Shown: positions 32,031 to 45,300 of the stretch, one piece after another | How the letters are laid out: every line of letters begins with the position of its first letter | Numbering within the stretch: position 1 is the first letter of the stretch | Assembly: GCF_001548675.1 (NCBI RefSeq) | Contig: NZ_CP010834.1 | Span: forward strand, 248,001 to 312,000 | Direction: 5' to 3' | Origin: Methanobrevibacter sp. YE315 | GTDB taxonomy: Archaea; Methanobacteriota; Methanobacteria; Methanobacteriales; Methanobacteriaceae | DNA length: 64,000 nucleotides | Notes under the pieces: generated by a model | Seen by the model: the letters and a program-made list of their open reading frames with translations, nothing else | Told to the model about the DNA's origin: nothing | The model's database searches: none | Translations under genes and position numbers: made by a program

Positions 32031-32459
32031 CTTCAATTATTCTATTGTAAACATTTTTTGAAAATGAATATTTTGACCTTATTTTCTGATTTAAGGCTCA
32101 AATATTTATTTAAATATTATATTGGTTATATTGTAGAAAAAAATATTTTTTTTCTAATTTAAAAATTTTCATGCAATTTTTGAATTTTTGATAATCTTTA
32201 TATATCATGAGTAAAATAACTAATAATAACCTTTATGGGCGGGTTTTATAAAATAAAACTTAATTAAATATATTTTCTTTAAATAAGGTGAGAATAGCTC
32301 ACAATAATCAAATTAAGTATTGTAAATCTATACTTCTTTAAAATCATTTTTACAGCTTAATTTATGTGTTATACTTAATTTAGAGACAATTTTATAAATT
32401 TTATGGCAATACGCTAAACTATTACATATATAATAATATAATTTTAAACGGTTGATATA
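32031..32459 (+). promoter_or_regulatory. Upstream region of eS1 with TATA boxes and competing inverted repeats
   Basis: A strong CTTTATATAT lies at 32196-32205, and a second TATA-like TTTTATAAA near 32390, closer to the gene. Between them are GTTTTAT/ATAAAAC (32243-32259), GTGAG/CTCAC (32288-32302) and a pair of alternatives: AAATTAAGTAT (32310-32320) can pair with ATACTTAATTT (32371-32381), or its first eight bases with CTTAATTT (32356-32363), the latter continued by TGTAAA/TTTACA (32321-32326, 32349-32354). This may be a long leader or a separate small RNA. I see no protein gene here. Confidence 0.45.
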
Positions 32460-33041
32460 ATGGCAAAATCAAAAGCAAGACGTAGAGTACGTGATACATG
32501 GAAAGAAAAATCCTGGTATACTATCAAAACACCAGTGAACTTTGAAGATAAAGAAATTGGAGAAACTCCAGCAAAAGATCCGGAACTTCTCATTGGAAGA
32601 GGCGTAGAAGTTACCATGAGAGAACTAACCGGAGATTTCTCAAAACAATACATTAAACTCAGATTTGAAATTGATAATGTTGCAGGTGAAGTTGCAAACA
32701 CTAAATTCACCGGTCACAAAACCACTACTGATTATGTAAGAAGTATGATCAGAAGAGGAACTTCCAGAATAGATGCTTCAGCAATCGTAAAAACTAAAGA
32801 TGGCCGCAAATTAAAACTTCAAGTGCTTGCAGTAACCATCAGAAGAGCTAAATCTTCCCAACAAAGATACATGAGAAAAACTATTGAAGATTTACTCGTT
32901 GAAGCAGCAGCTGATAAGTCATTTGATGAATTAGTGAAAGTTGTTGTAAACGGTAAATTAGCATCTGAAATTTACCACAACGCTAAAAAAATCTACCCTC
33001 TCAAAAGAGTGGAAATCATCAAAAGTAAAGTAATTAAATAA
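32460..33041 (+). CDS. rps3ae: Ribosomal protein eS1 (S3Ae)
   Basis: A protein of 193 residues. AKSKARRRVRDTWKEKSWYTIKTP, then IGETPAKDPELLIGRGVEVTMRELTGDFSKQYIKL, then GHKTTTDYVRSMIRRGTSRIDA are diagnostic segments; it is slightly shorter than many eS1 proteins but complete. It sits on the platform of the small subunit near the mRNA exit. A weak GGTTGAT lies just before the ATG. A T-tract at 33050 follows the stop. Confidence 0.96.
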   Translation: MAKSKARRRVRDTWKEKSWYTIKTPVNFEDKEIGETPAKDPELLIGRGVEVTMRELTGDFSKQYIKLRFEIDNVAGEVANTKFTGHKTTTDYVRSMIRRGTSRIDASAIVKTKDGRKLKLQVLAVTIRRAKSSQQRYMRKTIEDLLVEAAADKSFDELVKVVVNGKLASEIYHNAKKIYPLKRVEIIKSKVIK

Positions 33042-33377
33042 TTACTTTTCACTTCTTTTTTTTATTTTTGTTCTATATTAATAATTATAATATATAACTG
33101 CACTTTTTTTCACTGTTTTTCTAAATTAAACTTTAAATCTATTAATTTTTCTTTAATAATTCTAAAATTATATTAATACTTACAATTTTAAGAAATCCAT
33201 TTTAAACACTTCTTCATAAATCATTATTCTTTCTAAATTTTTTTTAATTATTCCTGTATTTTAATTTGATATAAAAATATATATATTATAATCATCTAAA
33301 ATAAATATCACGTTAAGCTCTCCATAATTTTTCGTTAAAATGGAAAGCATTAATAAAAAAAATAAAAGTGATGTTTT
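33042..33377. other. AT-rich intergenic region before the giant adhesin
   Basis: It holds the T-tract terminator of eS1 (33050-33066), a TATA-like AAAAATATATATATT at about 33273-33287 and the leader of the adhesin gene, including the hairpin described separately. No gene is seen. Confidence 0.5.
33317..33348 (+). promoter_or_regulatory. Leader hairpin of the 5832-residue adhesin gene
   Basis: GCTCTCCAT (33317-33325) and ATGGAAAGC (33340-33348) pair at 8 of 9 positions, and an inner TTT/AAA stem closes around TTCGTT. The 5' arm, within TAAGCTCTCCATAATTT, closely matches TAAACTCTCCATGATTT in the leader of the next adhesin gene. Confidence 0.5.
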
Positions 33378-36300
33378 ATGGGAATTAAAAAAAATATAAT
33401 AATAATAATTTTATTAATATGCATTCTCTTTTCACTTCAATCTGTGGCGGCTGTTGATGTTGCTGATGATTCAGCAGTAGTTGGCTCAACAATAACCTCA
33501 GATTTGAGTGTGAATGCTTTAAATGATACAATTGGTACGTCGACGGAAAACGGAATTGTTAGTCAAAATAACAATCCTTCATTATCACTTCCAGATAATG
33601 ATGAAAGGTTAAGTGAGGGTGAAGGATCGTTTACAGATTTGAAAAATGAAATAACTGGCGTTTCAGACGTCCAATTAACAAGAAATTATACATTCAGTAG
33701 TTCTGATAGTGAGTTAGTTAATGGAATACCTATCTCAGGCACAGTAACAATTACAGGTGTAGGCAATATTGTAATTGATGCAAATAATCAAGCAAGAATA
33801 TTTGATATAATGGACGGAGCTACTGTAACACTTAAAGGAATCACTTTTATTAATGCTAATGCTACTGGAGATGGAGGAGCAATTAATTCCCTAGGTATAT
33901 TACATATTGAAAATTGTACTTTTATTAACAATACTGCAAGTGGCCATGGTGGTGCAATATATTTAGAACATAGTACCGAAAGCTCTATCAAAGGTTCTGA
34001 TTTCACAGGTAATAATGCGGGCCGTAATGGTGGTGCGATAGATTGGCGTGCAGGTTCAACTAATGGTAAAGTAATTGATTCCATATTTACCAATAACACT
34101 GCTAAACGTAGTGGTGGTGCTATACATTGGAGTGGTCATAATGGTACTATTAGTAATTCCAACTTTACTAACAATAAGGCTACTGGTGATGTAATAGATG
34201 ACATCGGTAATGTAACCGGTGGTGGAGATGGTGGTGCTGTACTATGGGTAGGTAGTCATGGTATCATCAAGGATAATTGTAACTTTAATAACAATTATGC
34301 TAAAAACCGTGGTGGAGCAATATTCATACATGGTAACTATACAGAAAACTGTACTAATACAACTATATCAGATTGTATATTTACTAGTAATATTGCCGGT
34401 GTTAATGGTGGTGCAGTAGATTGGTATGAAGGTGCACATGATGGTAATGTATATAACTCCATATTCACCGATAATATAGCTGGATCTAATGGTGGTGCTA
34501 TATTCTGGAGTGGTCATAATGGTGATATATATAATTCCAATTTCACTCATAATATTGCTAATGGTTTAGTTATGGATGATCATGGTAATATAGGTGATGG
34601 TGGTGCAATCATATGGTCTGGTCTAAATGGTACTGTGGTTAATTGTAACTTTGTAGATAATGAGGCTAAGTATAATATTGCTTATAAGACTGGTGGTCGT
34701 GGTGGTGCTGTATACTTACAAAACTGTAGTCACGGTAATTGTATAAATACTACATTTAAGGATTGTCACTTCATTAGTAATATTGCTGGTTTTAATGGTG
34801 GTGCTATTGATTGGCATGAAGGTGCAACTGATGGTTTAGTAGATAATTGTACTTTCATTGACAATGTCGCTAACCGTTCTGGTGGTGCAATATACTGGTT
34901 TGGTGAGAATGGTACTGTATGTAATTCTGTCTTTAAAAACAATACTGCATTAGGTAATGTTTCAGGAAATGACTCCTATGGTAGGATTACTAATGGTGGT
35001 CATGGTGGTGCTATTATGTGGACCGGTTCTAACGGTAACATTTCAAATACTACTTTCACTTTGAACAATGCTTCCCAGAATGGTGGTGCTATCTATATGC
35101 AAGGTAGTATGCGAGATGGTGTTGTTCATGATTGTAGTAATATTACTGTTGACGGCAGCAGGTTCTATGATAATTATGCTGGTTTTAATGGTGGTGCGTT
35201 AGATTGGTATGAAGGCGCTCACGATTCAACACTTTCTAATTCTGAATTTGTTAATAACACTGCTAAAAGATCTGGTGGTGCTGTATATTGGTTCGGTCAT
35301 GATGGTACTATTTTCAATTCCACTTTTGAGAATAACACTGCATTAGGTAATGTTTCTGGAAATGACTCTTATGGTAGGCAAACTAATGGTGGTCATGGTG
35401 GTGCTATTATGTGGACTGGTGCTAATGGTAAGGTTTTAAACAGTACCTTTAGACGTAATAATGCTTCCCAGAATGGTGGTGCTATCTATATGCAAGGTAG
35501 TATGCAAGATGGTGTTGTTCATGATTGTAGTAATATTACTGTTGACGGCAGCAGGTTCTATGATAATTATGCTGGTTTTAATGGTGGTGCGTTAGATTGG
35601 TATGAAGGCGCTCACGATTCAACACTTTCTAATTCTGAATTTGTTAATAACACTGCTAAAAGATCTGGTGGTGCTGTATATTGGTTCGGTCATGATGGTA
35701 CTATTTTCAATTCCACTTTTGAGAATAACACTGCATTAGGTAATGTTTCTGGAAATGACTCTTATGGTAGGCAAACTAATGGTGGTCATGGTGGTGCTAT
35801 TATGTGGACTGGTGCTAATGGTAAGGTTTTAAACAGTACCTTTAGACGTAATAATGCTTCCCAGAATGGTGGTGCTATCTATATGCAAGGTAGTATGCAA
35901 GATGGTGTTGTTCATGATTGTAGTAATATTACTGTTGACGGCAGCAGGTTCTATGATAATTATGCTGGTGTTAATGGTGGTGCGTTAGATTGGTATGAGG
36001 GTTCTCACGATTCAACACTTTCTAATTCTGAATTTGTTAATAACACTGCAGCAACAGGTAATGGAGGATCCGTATTCTGGAATGGTAATAATGGTCAAGT
36101 TATAAATTCATCATTCAACAATAACTATGCTAGATTTGAGGGTGGTGCAGTATACATTGAAGGAAATGACTGTCTATTCGCCAATTCAACATTGGATAGT
36201 AACATTGCAGGAGACGACGGTGGAGCAATATTATGGACAGGTCAACACGGTAAGATGTATAACATAACTGCAAACAACAATAGCGGTATCAGTAAGAGCG

Positions 36301-39300
36301 ATGCTCTGAAAAATTCCCACTCAAAAGGAGGTACCATAATTATTACAGGTTCGGACATGTCTATTGACACACTTGTCGTTACAAACAGTTTCGCTAATGA
36401 AGAGGCAGGAGGAGTATTCCTCACAGGTAACAATGTCAATTTAACAAATATCTACTTCGCCAACTGTTCAGCAAGTATGGGTGGTAGCGCACAAAACAAG
36501 ACAAAGGGTGGAGCAATGGAAATTATTGGAAATAACACCCGTATAATAAATGCTACTATCGACAATTCTAAAGCAGAAAACGGTGGTTCAATTTACTGGT
36601 CAGGTAATGACGGTTATGCTTACAATATTAATGTTACTAACAGTTACTCATCTCTGGATGGTGGAGGATTATTCCTCACAGGTAACAATGCCAATTTAAC
36701 AAATATCTACTTCTCCAACTGTTCAGTAAGTATTGATAGTAGCGCAGAAAACAATACAGGTGGAGCAATGCAAATTATTGGAAATAACACCCGTATAATA
36801 AATGCTGCTATCGACAAGTCTAAAGCAGAACAAGGTGGTTCAATTTACTGGTCAGGTAATGACGGTTATGCTTACAATATTAATGTTACTAACAGTTACT
36901 CATCTCTTGAAGGTGGAGCATTATTCATTTCTGGAGACAATTGTCAAATAAATGCTTCAAAATTCACAGACAACGTTGCAGGAGATGATGGTGGAGCTAT
37001 AAATTGGGAAGGGGATAATGGTGCCATTGATGATAGTATCTTTGAAAATAACAGTGCTACCAGTGCTGGAGGCCATCACAGTAAAGGAGGTACAATTTCT
37101 CTAACTGGTGATAATGTAGATATATCAAACTCTAACTTCACAGGCAGTATCTGTAATAATGACGGTAGGAATACTAATTATGGTGGTACAATATTCATCA
37201 CAGGAAATGATGTGGATATTGAAGGATGTAACTTTAATAACTCTATCGCTGAAGGTTCAGATGGTGGTACAATATATATTATTGGTGACCGCACTGTAGT
37301 TAAAAACTCCAATATCACAGACTCCACTGCAAGAGCAGGAGGGGCAATATATATTCAAGGGGTATATGCATCTATTGTAAATTCATCAATCGCTAACGCT
37401 TCTGCGAAAAACGGAAACGATTATACTGCTACTAACTTAGGTGGTGCAATTTATGTAGAAGGTAATTATGCAACTATTGAAGGTTGTGAATTTGAGAATT
37501 CCTCTGCATATGATGGTGGTATAATTTACTTGGAAGGTAATTACTGTAATGTTAACGGTTCTTCATTTACTGATGGTTATGCATACCAAAATGGAGGTGC
37601 ACTTTATTCCACTGGATCACACTCCAGGGTAACTAATTCTAACTTTACAGATAACCTTGTAAGATTGAATGGAGGAGCTCTTTATTGGTATGGTAATTCT
37701 AACTCTAGAAACAATACCGTTGATGGATGTATATTCACAAATAACACTGCTTATGGATTTACTACTAGTGCAGATTTGACAAGAGGTGGTGGTGCTATTT
37801 ACTGGTCTGAAAATGGAGACAGTGGTACTGTTAAAAATTCCAAATTCTATTATAATTCAGTTCAATCCATTAATAAAAAGAAAGTAGACGGTGGTGCTAT
37901 CTTATGGGATAAAAGTACAAATGCACTTGTTGAAAATTGTACCTTTGTAGGTAATTTCGTCACTACTGATGGTGATGGAGGAGGTACTGGAGCTTCAGCA
38001 GTTTGGGCTCAGGGAGGAGCTATGTATTTAAGACCAAATGGTCTTTATGTTATAAGGAATTGTCTATTTGAGAATTGTTCTTCATCTAAGGAAGCTGGTG
38101 CATTGTATATTCAATCTAATCGTAATTTAGCCGGCCGTATGGTTTTACTTGAGAATTCAACATTTATAAATAATGTTGCTTATGGAAAGGGTAGTAACAG
38201 TAATGGTGGAGGTGCGATTCAAGTCAAACAGGCAAATCATGTAGAATTTTATAATATTACATTTATAAACAATACTGCTAATAAGGGTGGAGCTTTATGT
38301 GTCTATGACTCGGTCACTACTTTTACAGTGAATGGTGCTACTTTCATAGGAAATAAAGCAGAAAAAGGTTCTGCAATTTCCGCATCATCATTTTTCACAT
38401 TAAAAGATGCTGTACTTCTTAATAATACTGCAAATACCACCAAATTCGACTTAACTTTTAATAGAAATGCAGGCAGCATCCACATAGAGATGGAAGGAGC
38501 GGATACTCACTTAAATTCAATGTATGTTAAACATGATGGAAGTAAACCAGAAAAGCAATTTAATATATCTTGTAATAATGTTACATATTGGACCGATAAT
38601 AACATAACCATTGGTAAGACAGCTGTTCAAACTGGCATTATATCTTCTGTAACTGTTGGTTCTGTTCCTGAAGCAGGTATAGCAGTACTAGTTGAAATAT
38701 TTGATGGGGACAATAATAAATTACATGAAGGTGTTTATGCAACAGATGCAAATGGTATAATCGACTTGAATGTTGCAGATATTCTAACCGTACCATATTC
38801 ACTAGATGATATTTATGTGAATGCAAGAATTCCAAATGAAGATTACTATACCCCTGCAGAGGCTACTTCAAGAATCAAAGATGTTAATATTGACGCTTCT
38901 GCATTGGACACCATATTCCATAGAAACACAACAGTCACTGCAAACCTCACTGGTCCGAGCGGTAATATTCTACAAAGTGCAAGAGGTATCATCTCTGTTT
39001 ATATTGATGATGTATTTAAAGGAAACATGACCATTGAAAACGGTAAAGGATCTTTGGAAAACATTCTCACTAATGTTACTGCAGATACATTCTTTGAAGT
39101 TGGCAATCACACAGTATTCTTAAAATACTGGGGTGACGCATACTACGATGAAGTTAACACAACAGTTTCATTAAATATAACTAAAGCACAATCCAATTTA
39201 ACAGTCCAAATCGATGACCTTGGGTATGATCTTTACATGAATTTTACAGTCTTCGATGATTGGGATGACAAATTCTATGGGGATGCTAACGGAACAGCAA

Positions 39301-42300
39301 CCGTTGAGTTTTATACTGAAAGCGATCCAACAACCGTTATTAGATATGTAGATGTTAGAATTGTTAATGGTTTTGCTTCTACAGTGGTTCATGATTTGCT
39401 TCCTAGAAATTACACTATAAAGACAACATATCATGATGACCATAACTATAACAGTTCAGTCAATTTAACCAATTATAGTTTGCCTCAAAAAGAATATGCT
39501 GCAGTTTTCCTTAATGTAAGTGCGTATGACATTATGGTGGATGATACAATTTATATCAATGTCACAATCGTTCCGCCGGAAGGATATGATGTACCGGGTA
39601 ATGTAACTATATATCTTGATAATAAAGCTTATAATTTAGCATTAACTAATGGAACTCACAATGCAACAGCTACATTCAACATATCTAATCTGACTGCAGG
39701 AGTTAAGAAGGTAATCGCATTCTATCCAGGTAGTAAACTTTTAGAACCTGCTATGGGTGAAGCTGATTTCACTGTACATAAATATAACACTACACTTTCA
39801 GCAAATGTTACAAACATTACTATCATTCAAAATGAAATAATCAATATTACCCTTTTAAATGACACTACTGGTGTCGTTTCAGCGATTGTTAATGGAGAAG
39901 AATATTTCGGCAGAATCAAGAACGGTACTGTATCAATTGAACTTCCACAATTGCCTGTCGGGGAATATAATGTAACTCTATACTATGAGGGTGATGATAA
40001 ATATAATAATGTTACTAATTACACAGTATTCTATGTAACTCAAATTGAACCTAATATTACAATTGATGTTGACAATGTAACTTATGGAAATGAAACCATA
40101 ATCACAGTAGTGCTTCCAGATGGCGCTACCGGTAATGTAACAGTCAAAGTCAATGACACTTATTACGTATTTGATACACAAGATCTTGTTGACGGTAAAG
40201 CAATATTACCTGGAGTAATATTCGGTGCTGACAACTACACTGTTGAAGTGACCTACGGTGGAGATAAGAACTATTCACGTAGCGTTGCAAGATCCAAATT
40301 CACAGTATTCAAAGCAACTCCTGAAATGGACATAAATGTTGCAAACATGCTCAACATTACTGTTGAAGATATCAACTATGGTGAAAACGCCAACGTAACT
40401 ATCCATGTTGGTGATGGTGTAACTGGAGAAATCACACTCAGAATCAACGGAACCGATAAGAACATTACATTACCGATTGTTGGCGGTAAAGTCAATTGGA
40501 CTCTTGGCAATTTAGCTGTTGGAAACTATGTAATCGTTGCCAATTACAGCGGCAATGCCAACTTCACAAATGCTACAATATCCACTGACTTCAACGTATT
40601 GCAAATCGGCACTACTTTGGATGTCGATGTACATGACGTCCCAGTATGGGATACAGAATATATAAATATTACAATAAGAGACGCTACTGGAACTATTCTA
40701 ACTAATGCTACCGGTAACGTAACAATTAACATTAATGGTGTAAACCACACCGCTGAAATCAAAGATGGAATTGCAAGATTCAACACCTCTGACTTAACAA
40801 TAGGACATAAGGTCGTATGGGTATTCTATGATGGAGACAATAACCTTACCGGAAACAGGGCAATGGCCGAGTTTTACGTAACCCAAAGAACTCCGTTTGT
40901 CAACGTAACTGCTCAAAACATTACTGTAGGTCAAAACGGAAACATAACCATTAAAGTTCCAACCAATGCAACCGGTTATGTCGTAGTTGAAGTCGTCGGT
41001 GATGATACCTACATCAGATATGTATCAGAAGGCCAGGCTGTAGTATATCCTAAAGACTTGAAAGTAGGAAACTACACAGTAAATGTAACCTACTACGGCG
41101 GAGGACTTGATAACTACACAGTTAACAGTAATCAAACTATGTTCACTGTATCTAAATTGAATGCAACAGTAACTATTGACGTTGATGACATCAATTACAC
41201 TGAAACTGCAGTCATTACCGTAACTGTTCCTGCAGGTGTTGAAGGAAACATCACAATCAAACTCAATGATACTGATAATACAAACATTACACAAACAATT
41301 GTTAATGGAAAAGCAGTATTTGAAGTGCCTGACTTGGCTGCAGGCAATTACACAGTTAATGTAACCTATAATGGAAATGAAGATTACAATATTAACAATA
41401 CTGAATCTGACAAATTTGAAGTTAAAAAGATAGACCCTAACTTACAAATCTACCCACCATCCGCAACTGCTGGTGAAAAAGCTATCATAACAATATTCAT
41501 AAATGATAGAATCGATGGTGAGTATGTAACTATTACAGGTCTTGACAAAGAATATAGATCAGAAATAATGAATGGTGTTGTTACATTCACTACCGATGGT
41601 CCATTGAACTATGAAAACTACACCATGGCTGTAACTTATGACGGTAACCAAAACTTCACTGACAGTACAAAATCATTAACTTTCAGACCGGCTAAGATTT
41701 CTGACTATGAAATAAATGTTACTGGAATGAACATTACAGTCGGAGACCCTGAAATAATAACAGTTACTGTTCCAACTGGAGTAACAAATGTATCCATTTG
41801 GGTAAACGGTACCAAATACACTAATGATTCATTCGTAAACGGTGAAGCTACATTCAACATAACTGGCCTTAAAGAAGGAGTATACACAGTTAACGCTACG
41901 GTTAATGATGCTAACTACACAAGCAAAGTAGCCAATAACATATTCACTGTATCAAAAACCTATCCTTCAATCAACATTACTGTTGTTGATGAAGACGGAA
42001 TTTATGTAAATGACACTGTCAAAGTCATTGTAACAGTTCCTGCTGACGTAACCGAAAACGTAACTATTGAAATCAATGGTATTAAATTCACTAACGTAAC
42101 CGTAAACGGCAATGCAACATTCTACATACCAGAAATAACCTACGGCAATAAGACAGTTGTTGCAACCTATCCTGGTGATGACAAATACAGATTCAACTCA
42201 ACAACCGCTAACTTTACTGTTATTAAAAAGGATATAACAATTAGTGTCAATAATACTACTGTCCCATCCGATATTGTTGCTGGTACTCCGGTAATAATCA

Positions 42301-45300
42301 CTGCTAACTTGAATGAGTCCGTTACTGGTGATGTGATATTTACCATTAATGGCGCTAACTACACTGTACATGTTACAGATTCTAATGTTGCCGCTTATGA
42401 GTACACTCCTGTAAATAATGCTACTCTGACTGTTGTTGCTACCTTCGTTGGCAATGATGAGTATAATAGTAATGTATCTGATCCTCAAGTATTTGAAGTT
42501 GACAGAATTCCAACTGATATCAAGGTAACCGTTAAAACTCCGGTTACTTATGGTGATGATGCTCTCATTACTGTCGAGTTGAATGAAACTATAAATACTA
42601 CTGTTAAATTGACTGTTGATGGCAAAGAATATGATGTTGCTATAATCAATGGTAAAGGCGGATTAAATGCTACCGGATTGAATAGCGGAGATCATGAAGT
42701 CAATGTAACCTATGTTGGTGACGATAAGTATTGCGATAGCAAAAACTCTACAAGATTCACTGTAGATAATGCTACTTTAGTTGCTAATGGCACTGCTTTA
42801 AATGTCACTGTTGAGCAGAATACTACATTTATCATCAATGTCACTGATGACTTCAAAGGAAACGTTTCAATAAAAGTTGGAGACAAAGTATTGTACAACG
42901 GCACTGTTCAAACATTAATCTATGCTGATAAATTGCCTGCCGGTGATAAAACTGCTACAGTTGTCTTCTATGGTGACAGCAATTATGATGTATTGACATT
43001 AAATGATGTTGAATTCACTGTTTCAAGAGTCGCTCCTTCCATTAATATGACTATTGCTGATGTGACTTATCCTAATAATGCTACTGCAGTTATTAATGTA
43101 AGCAATGCTGCTAACGGCACTGTCAGAGTCACCGTTAAGCTCAAAGGCACTAATAAAACCAAAGTCTTTAACGGCACTGTATCTAACGGTGTTGCCCGTG
43201 TTGACTTATCTGGTTTAGCAGGCGGCGATTATGAGGCCACTGCTGAGTTCATCACTAGCGATGATTATAATGGCAATGCTACTGCTGACGATGAATTCAC
43301 TGTTTTACCTAATAACTCATTAATTACTATTACTAAAGATAGGAATGGAACTTATAAAGTTGGCGAAGATGTAGAAATTAAATTCACTACAACCAACTCT
43401 ACTGGACTTCTCATTATATTTATTAATGGAAATCAATATAAAAATCCTCTTTCACCTAACCCTGGAAATCATGAAATTTGCATAGAAGGATTAGCTGAAG
43501 GTAATTATACCATTACTGCTGTTTTAGAGGGTGATCAAAACTACACAGGATATACTACATCCACTACAATCAAAGTAGTTAAAAACAATGTGACAATTAC
43601 TGTTAATGATACTACTGTGCCTGCAACTATTTATGTTGGCAGTCCGGTAAACTTCACTGCTAACTTGAATGAGTCAGTTACCGGTGTCGTGGTATTCACA
43701 ATTAATGGTGCTAACTACACTGTACATATTACAAATGCTACTGCTGCTACTTTTGAGTACACTCCGGTTAATAATGATACTATAACTGTTGTTGCTACAT
43801 TCATGGGCAATGATAAGTATAATAGTAATGTATCTGCTCCAAAACAGTTCAACGTTAACAGAATTCCTTCATTCATCAATGTAACTGTATCTGATGGAGG
43901 AATTATCGCTAACGGCACTGATGTGGACATATTCATCGATGGTCCAAGCGACATAACTGGAAATGTAACCGTAATCGTATGGGATAAGATGAGAAATGTA
44001 AACAAAACATACACTGTTTATGTCAATGGTGGAGAAGGCATATTGCACCTTAAAGCTCCTGCCATTGGTAATTATACTGTAAATGCAACATATCTTGAAA
44101 ACAGGAAATACCTTGAAAGTAAAAATTTCACAGTATTTGAAATTTATGATACTGAAAAAGTACTTGAAATTGTTTCAGATGATATATCAGTATTTGATAA
44201 TGAGATAGTATATGTCCATGTGGATGGAGATCAAACAGGCAACAATTTAACAGTCATCATTACCAATGCTGATGGTGAAGTAATCAGGAATGAAAGCGTA
44301 ATCTTTAACCATTACATTTCCCAGTTCAACTTCAGTTCCGCTCAATGGAAATTACCGCTATTAGATGCGGGTCAATACAATGTAACAGCAATCTACATTG
44401 AGCATGCAGGACCTAGAACATTCATACATAAAGGAAACAACAGCTTTTTAGTATACAAAGTAGCTTCTGAAATCACAATCAAGGAAATCCAAAACATCAC
44501 TGTAGGTCAAAATGTCACAATCGAACTGGAATTGACTCCTGGCGCTACAGGAAACATCAGCGTATTCGTAAACGGCATTGAACATAAGACAACTGCCGAT
44601 AACCTTACAATCATTATTCCTAACTTGGGTGCTGATGTATATGTCGTAGATGCATTCTACCATGGAGATAAAAATTATAATGCATCCAATGACACTTCAT
44701 CATTCAGAGTGGACAAAAACAATGTTCCTTTAAGCATCGACATAGCCAACCTTGGAGATGTCGTGCAAATCAACGTGACTGTAGGAAACAACGCAACAGG
44801 TCAAATCTTGCTTGACATAGAAGACAACCACTACTATGCAAACATCACAGACGGTGTTGCACAGTTCAACATAACAGGTCTTAAAGCAGGTAAACATAAT
44901 GTGACTGCAAGGTATGTTGAAAACGATAAATATTATGGCAATACAACAAAGTCAAGCTTTACCATATCAAAATATCAACCTGAATTCACAATCAACGGAA
45001 CAGATATTGACTTTGGTAATGCTGAATTAATTACTATTGAGACTAAAGATGATATTACCAGCTTAGTGGAAGTTGAAGTAAACGGTAGAAATTACACAAC
45101 ATTCATCAAAAATGGTAAAGGTAACTTAACATTAAATGACCTTGCAGCTGGAGATTATAATATTACATTATACTTCCCTGCTAACGATAAATATGAGGCT
45201 GCAACCGCTAATGGTTCATTCAAAGTAAGTCAAATTACTCCAGACATCAACGTTGTTGTTCAAAACATTACTTACGGTGAGGTTGAAACTATTACTGTTC

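Noticed and set aside
32190-32460. SRP RNA or RNase P RNA in the gap before eS1
   Set aside because: The region is very AT-rich and lacks the GC-rich helices and conserved loops of those RNAs.
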